A stretch of 64,000 bases of DNA from Cyrtodaria siliqua (taxonomy: Eukaryota; Mollusca; Bivalvia; Adapedonta; Hiatellidae). Below the pieces are notes generated by a model, which was given only the letters and a program-made list of their open reading frames with translations, made no database searches and was not told the origin of the DNA. This document shows, piece after piece, positions 59,036-64,000 of this stretch. Every line of letters begins with the position of its first letter. Position 1 is the first letter of the stretch. The stretch covers positions 1 through 64,000 of the forward strand of contig JAWPHD010001144.1 in assembly GCA_037043455.1 (NCBI GenBank), given 5' to 3'. The position numbers and the translations under genes are program-made.

Positions 59036-59327
59036 AGGCCACATAAAAAATATGTGTGTTTCAGGTAACCCGACCGACCCTAAAACGTTTTATGCAAAAA
59101 TTTAAAAAAAGAAAAAAAAAAAATCAAAAAAATCAAAAAAAAAAAAAAAAAAATTTTTTTTGTTGATAATGCCAAAAAAATCGAACTCAAGGTAAAGTAA
59201 TTTAACAGATTAAATTCATTATCAGAATTGAATTCATTACTGAGAAAAAAAGGAAGAAAAGCCTACATAACTACCCTATTTTTTTTGCCAGTGTTACCTG
59301 AACCACACATATTATTTTCTTTGGCCT
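59036..59327. mobile_element. MITE with poly(A)-rich core
   Basis: Ends GGCCACATAAAAAATATGTG then TGTTTCAGGTAAC and (reverse complement) GGCCAAAGAAAATAATATGT then GTGGTTCAGGTAAC. A long A/T homopolymer tract is at 59100-59160. Confidence 0.7.
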
Positions 59328-59330
59328 ATT

Positions 59331-60060
59331 ATCTACTGGTCATGACCAACCATCCTTCCAAGTTTGAGGACCCTAGGTCCAACCATTCTCTAGTTATTGA
59401 TCGGACATTGTCTAGTTATTGATTGGGGATCATTTTGATAGTCAAGGTCACCGCGGTCACCGCGACCTTGACCTATGACTTAGTGACCCCAACATCAATA
59501 GGGGTCATCTAGTGGTCATGACCAACCATCCTTCCAAGTTTGAGGACCCTAGGTCCAACCATTGTGTAGTTATTGATCGGACATCGTTTTGATAGTCACG
59601 GTGACCGTGACCTTGACCTCCGACCTTGTGACCCCAAAATCAATAGGTGTCATCTACTGGTCATTACTAACCGTCCTTCCAAGTTTGAGGACCCTACGTC
59701 TAACCATTCTCTAGTTATTGATCGGACATCGTTTTGATAGTCAATGTCACCGCGACCTTGACCTTTGACCTAGTGACATCAAAATCAATAGGGGTCATCT
59801 ACTGGTCATGACCAACCACCCTTCTAAGTTTGAGGACCTTAGGTCCAACCATTCTCTAGTTATTGATCGGACATTGTTTTGATAGTCAATGTCACCGCGA
59901 CCGCGACCTTTGACCTAGTGACCCTAAAATCAATAGGGGTTATCTACTTGTCATGACCAACCATCCTTCCAAGTTTGAGGACCCTAGGTCCAACCATTCT
60001 CTAGTTATTGATCGGACATCGTTTGTGACACGGACAGACAGACTTACAGACACACAGACA
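59331..60060 (+). repeat. ~145 bp tandem repeat, 5 units, with a GACAGACAGA-type end
   Basis: Units hold TGACCAACCATCCTTCCAAG, TTTGAGGACCCTAGGTCCAA, TTATTGATCGGACATCGTTT and GCGACCTTGACCTTTGACCT. The array ends in GACACGGACAGACAGACTTA. The GACC TTGACCTTTGACC-like blocks resemble nuclear-receptor half-site repeats. Confidence 0.85.
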
Positions 60061-60359
60061 CACAAAATCATTATGGCTCCCCTACCACAATCAGAATTGA
60101 ATCTTTAAGTACAGCTCTGCGTTCAACATCTGAGTTCTAAATAAAACCTCGCACATTTCTTGGAAAGTTGGCAATAGCAGACTGCAGTGGCTAACATTTC
60201 CCCACCCACCGACTTTACCGTAACATCTATCTATATCACTGAAGTGCGAGCAGCGATGCGTTTTTATTTAAACATTATCGATACTGCAGTACCTTTTAAA
60301 GTTTAGGTAGAAATACCGTTACCTGGACTCTCAGATGGTAATAATCACCGTTATTTTAT

Positions 60360-60642
60360 AAATTGCCAGACGTTTGTTTTACTAATGACGTCACATTAAT
60401 AAAGTCTGGTATCCGGCCAACTGGATGGACTAGATCCAACGCTAATAGAGGTGGGCCGGATACCAAACAGAGCATGGGAGTAAACTGCGTCTGGAACGTA
60501 TATAGCCATGACCTCCCCTTAACAAGGGAATTAACTGTGTTTCGACTTTTTTACCACGTTTTTTTTCCCCGTAGTATTTGCTACTCGCGTTACCGTAGAG
60601 CTCGCTTGCGCGCACGTCGCTTTGCGACGCGAGCTGAGCTCG
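60360..60642. repeat. Right part of the insertion: inverted repeats
   Basis: TCTGGTATCCGGCC (60404-60417) faces GGCCGGATACCA (60454-60465), and a GC-rich block at 60597-60642 is self-complementary (GAGCTCGC/GCGAGCT). A 96-codon plus ORF (60363-60653) spans both and runs into the duplication, so it is not credible. Confidence 0.5.
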
Positions 60643-61634
60643 CTATAAAATAATATCTACATTACTTGAGTAAAACTGTGTTGCACTTCACATTACTTCT
60701 CATGAAAAGACCCAATAAAACCAAGTCTGCTACTTTTATCTCTTGTTTGTGTTTGTTGCTTCCAAGGGATCCCCCTTTCAGTATTTATTGACATTCACAC
60801 TAGCGTTTGTTTAGTGCTGTGTGGCGGCCGTAAAAAGTCGCCCTGACTAAAAATCAGTAGTGTTATACTTACTGGTCCTTTGGGTCATCAAGCTCGATCT
60901 TTGTGGCATCGCTAAAGCCGGTGCTTGGAGGCGTGAGAGGTGTTGCACTTCAAATTACTTCTCATGAACATACTCAGTAAAACCGAATCTGCTACTTTTA
61001 TCTCTTGTTTGTCTTTGTTGCTTCCAATGGATCCCCTTTTCAGTATTTATTCATATGCCTTATATGCCGTTGTTTTCTCATTTCCAAAGAAGAAGAACAA
61101 CAAAACATTTAAATTTATACGACTTCATATGCCTTATAATTATGTCATTCACTTTAGGTCTCTTTTCCAAGAATATAAATGTTACATTACTAAGACTTCA
61201 TATGCCCTATATGCCGTTGCTTCCAGGTCTCTTTTCTAACCAATCTACAATACATACAGGATATTTGGTGTTTTGGAGTGAATAACATATTTTATTATAT
61301 AACATACGTAGTTTTCATTGGCTAAAAGGCAGGCACGTGTAAGTCATTAGTATAAACTGTTGACTTTAAAACGTTTCCTATCCGGTTCATTCTGGTTTTG
61401 CGGTCAGTAGTCTTTATTTGCAGGTGAGAATGACGTTACGCTTACGAGTAAGCAACAAGTAAACAAACTATTGGAGTATAATAAAACAAATATCTACTGC
61501 TGTTTCAGTAATAGTTAAAAAGATTGAACTCAACAGAAGTAGATAGTTGTATATCATTTCATCGAGAGGTGTGAAACTTAATATTTTCACGAATGCGAAG
61601 CATGAATGAAAATATTAAAAATAAGTATAAAATG

Positions 61635-61880
61635 TCGAACAGGAAATGCAGCTTTCACAGGTCACAGTAAAACCCAAAACACGCAAATATACAAACACGA
61701 ATGGCAGTAGTAATAAAGAATAAAGGGCATATGACGTCACAAACACAAAAAGGGTTGACAATAGGGCTACCGCCTTGGAACGGTCAGTGGCAAAAAAGGC
61801 CGTTGGAGGTTTAAACCAGGTGGTTCTAGGGTGCACCGAACCTCACACTTACCTACTGTCATCCCAATAAAACGGATTTT
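61635..61880 (-). mobile_element. PLE tail fragment, reverse orientation (copy B)
   Basis: Counterpart of 52205-52440, slightly longer at its 3' end (AAAATGTCGAACAGGAAATG). Confidence 0.75.
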
Positions 61881-62396
61881 CTTACTATTTATTGTTGGTA
61901 TTGTGACTAGGAAGGGAAACAACCCGTTCGGGAAAATATGGACGGAATATAACATGAATTAGCTCCATTGCTTTTAATAAGGGGTCGACCATTTTATCTC
62001 AGGAGGGGGTCTGGCATTTTCCTTCGAGTTCACCTACTTTCTCACCCAATTGTTGTTTGAACCAGATTATTTGTTTAACCTTCAGAAATTGGTTTCAGTA
62101 AAAGATTCGTCCCCCATCCAACCCATCACCACCATCAAAAGATGGAATGTCCGATGGCTAACATGTATTATCCCCTATTTACATATAGCAGTTTATTTGT
62201 GACAACAAAGAGAATAGAAAAAATAATCTCCATCATAGCAATGGTTAAATTGAATTGTAATTCAGTGTGTTAATATCTGTATATTATGATATATGCTAGC
62301 CGAATATAAATCATCTTACTACAGTGAGGCATTCATCTTTTAACTTAATCGTATTTTGGGCATACAATAACAAGATTAGAATTGTGATCATCGATC

Positions 62397-62505
62397 ATGA
62401 ACAGACGGATACAACCATCCAACCAGCATCGGCCTCGACTTACGACCCTGGGGCTCACAACTTGGAAACTACTGAGATCCCCATCCTTAATCCATATATA
62501 CACGA
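62397..62505 (+). repeat. Single 116 bp-family unit
   Basis: ATGAACAGACGGATACAACC ... AATCCATATATACAC, one unit of the array at 46853-47940, joined abruptly to GAAGCATGAATGAAAATATT, a sequence also at 61601. Confidence 0.85.
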
Positions 62506-62540
62506 AGCATGAATGAAAATATTAAAAATAAGTATAAAAT

Positions 62541-62675
62541 GTCCTGTTAGGGCCATGTTACCATCGCATTTTACCATCTTACCATCGCATCATACCATCG
62601 ACCATCGCATCTGACCATCGACCATCGACCTATATATTTTTCTACGGTAATCGTGAGATCTTGATCAGCATGAGA
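62541..62675 (+). repeat. Extra left arm of the CATCG foldback element
   Basis: GTCCTGTTAGGGCCATGTTA through GATCTTGATCAGCATGAGA duplicates 62995-63112. Confidence 0.8.
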
Positions 62676-62993
62676 CAGACGGATACAACCATCAAACCAG
62701 CATCCGCCCCACGTCTTTCCACACTCCTGGGGACATAGCCCATAGGTAACAACTTGGAAACCGGTCTCGTAACCTTGGGTATGTGTGGGTCGCGCGTAGT
62801 CCAGTTGTAATGGGTTCTCAACACCAGAGAAGGTTTCTTGTTGAGTTGAGACCCCGGAGCTGTACTCACGGTAATGGTAAAATATGGCACTAAGCGTTGG
62901 TTTTACATAGACATTGATCGAAACTTATTTATGGCTTTGCGCAATCAGGTCCAATATTCACCGTATTTAGCTATTTAATACGGTGTCCTGTTA
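62676..62993 (+). repeat. Second copy of the array-flanking repeat (left part)
   Basis: Matches 47890-48168 plus 48720-48790, without the Tc1-like MITE. Confidence 0.75.
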
Positions 62994-63455
62994 GGGCCAT
63001 GTTGCCATCGCATTTTACCATCTTACCATCGCATCATACCATCGACCATCGCATCTGACCATCGACCTATATATTTTTCTACGGTAATCGTGAGATCTTG
63101 ATCAGCATGAGAATTGACAAGTCGATGGTCGATGGTAAGATGCGATGGTCGATGGTAAGAGTCGATGGCAAGATGAGATGGTCGATGGTAAGATGCGATG
63201 GTAAGATGCGATGGTCTATGATAAGATGCGATGGTCGATGGTAAGATGCGATGATAAGATGCGATGGTATATGGTAAGATGCGATAGTCGATGGTTCATC
63301 GTATCTTACCATCGACCATATCATCTTACCATCGATCATCGCATCTTACCATCGACCATCGCATCTTACCATCGACCATCGCATCTTACCATCGCATCTT
63401 ACCATCGACCATCGCATCTTACCATCGAAAGATGCGATGGTAACATGCCGAAATT
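62994..63455. mobile_element. Foldback element with CATCG-repeat arms
   Basis: Ends GGCCATGTTGCCATCGCATT and (reverse complement) GGCATGTTACCATCGCATCT. From 63119 to ~63290 units run as GATGGTAAGATGC; from ~63300 to 63440 as GCATCTTACCATC, so the two arrays are mutually inverted. The related site at 48795 lacks the whole block (TTTAATATAGTTTG), marking it as an insertion. Confidence 0.75.
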
Positions 63456-63540
63456 TAATGTAGTTTATTATTCTTTTTAAATACGACATGTACATTTGCT
63501 ACACGAATCATGCCTGTTTCATTGCTATTTAAATGTACAT

Positions 63541-64000
63541 CTTAATACCGAGCAGAGCTAATCGGCTAATGATAACACATGTGCAAGTTTTGAAATCGTA
63601 CCTGGCTGGGCAAAAAACCTGTGTCGCACCGGAAGCGCCGCCATTGATGAAAAAGTGTGTTCGGCAATATCGGATTTTCCCCTCAAATCATCAGGGGATC
63701 AGTCTGTTTCACTTGGACGATTGTCTCTTTTCGTAGTTTGATCAACGCTTGTTCGGAGTATTCGTACTAGTTCGGCTAATCCCGTCATTCTTCGAGTTAC
63801 GAATGAAGCAATATTTATTAAATGCATTAAAATAATGCTTATCATTAGCAGTTGTTTTATTATTTGTTATTGGTTGTCAAATTAAACTAATCTTCATTAA
63901 ACGAATGTTTATGTCTCTGTTTACAACAAAGAAAAACACATTCGTGAAAACTCGACCAATCACGTCATTTTTCGAAATCACGATGTGATGACGTCAATGT
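63541..64000. other. No gene seen to the end of the window
   Basis: After the array-flanking repeat ends at ~63540 no exon or repeat is recognised; TGACGTCA at ~63989. ACTAGTTCGGCTAATCCCGTCATTC-like sequence (63767-63792) partly matches 36249-36268. Confidence 0.35.

Larger units (their letters stand above)
57335..60642. mobile_element. 3.3 kb composite insertion in duplication B
   Basis: Absent from copy A. Holds a SINE-2 copy, a MITE and a ~145 bp tandem array (listed separately). TAGCGAGCTCA near 57356 and, inverted, TGAGCTCGCTA at the right edge (60634-60644) may be remnants of terminal repeats, although the left one lies 22 bp inside. 57335-58004 and 58276-59035 show no gene. Confidence 0.6.
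54930..62395 (+). repeat. Segmental duplication, copy B
   Basis: Counterpart of 49480-54390, interrupted by a 3.3 kb block at 57335-60642. In the intact copy A the junction reads CATATGTATAAAATAATATC; here the flanks are CATATGTA and TATAAAATAATATC, consistent with a duplicated TA. Confidence 0.88.

Noticed and set aside
60363..60653. 96-codon ORF with an Arg-rich end
   Set aside because: It spans an inverted repeat, a GC palindrome and the insertion junction with duplication B, so it cannot be an old gene.
1..64000. A prokaryotic-style operon, defence island or integrated phage
   Set aside because: No clustered same-strand ORFs, ribosome-binding sites or phage genes. Introns, SINEs and satellites show animal nuclear DNA; the YqaJ-type nuclease is part of an intron-bearing eukaryotic pseudogene.

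Overview
This is a gene-poor, repeat-rich window of animal nuclear DNA. It has spliced genes with GT-AG introns, SINEs with target-site duplications (TSDs), tRNA-derived retroposons, miniature inverted-repeat elements (MITEs), large satellites and decayed retroelements. The tandem-core 'pearl'-type Helitron relatives, the Penelope-like retroelement debris and the protein families point to a lophotrochozoan, most likely a bivalve mollusc. That is an inference, because no species-specific marker was recognised. There is no operon, CRISPR array, phage or other prokaryotic system.

Layout. 0-3.8 kb: the 3' part of a Penelope-like element (PLE) interrupted by a 2,985 bp Helentron-like element with a tandem-repeat core. 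4.3-5.7 kb: minus-strand wreck of a non-LTR retrotransposon (PHD finger plus endonuclease). 6-10.5 kb: two MITEs, then a roughly 35 bp minisatellite rich in CCAAT motifs that was hit by a SINE, which was itself hit by a hAT-like MITE. 10.68-16.53 kb: the one apparently intact gene, a four-exon torsin-family AAA+ ATPase of 545 residues; its intron 2 carries a 28-copy, roughly 50 bp minisatellite that looks derived from the exon 3 acceptor boundary. 16.7-23 kb: SINEs of at least three families and several foldback MITEs. 23.8-28.14 kb: an AT-rich satellite of about 64 units of 60 or 76 bp.

30.2-34.15 kb: a two-exon pseudogene of a SAP - SWIM zinc finger - YqaJ-type nuclease protein with many lesions. 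34-43 kb: SINEs, MITEs, a 160 bp direct repeat pair and a second Helentron-like copy. 43.4-45.7 kb: an RT-deleted PLE copy split by two MITEs. 46.85-47.94 kb: a 116 bp tandem array. 49.5-62.4 kb: a recent (about 3 percent diverged) tandem segmental duplication. Each copy carries one phase 1-1 Sushi/CCP exon; copy A later took a PLE and copy B a 3.3 kb block of other repeats. 62.5-63.45 kb: a foldback element whose arms are arrays of a short CATCG-containing repeat.

The genes do not form a pathway. The window shows repeat turnover around one housekeeping-type gene, one dead nuclease gene and two exons of a CCP-domain gene whose remaining exons lie outside. Three features stand out: related empty sites that give exact element boundaries, an exon-edge sequence amplified into a stop-free array just upstream of its apparent parent exon, and in-frame duplication of a CCP exon.
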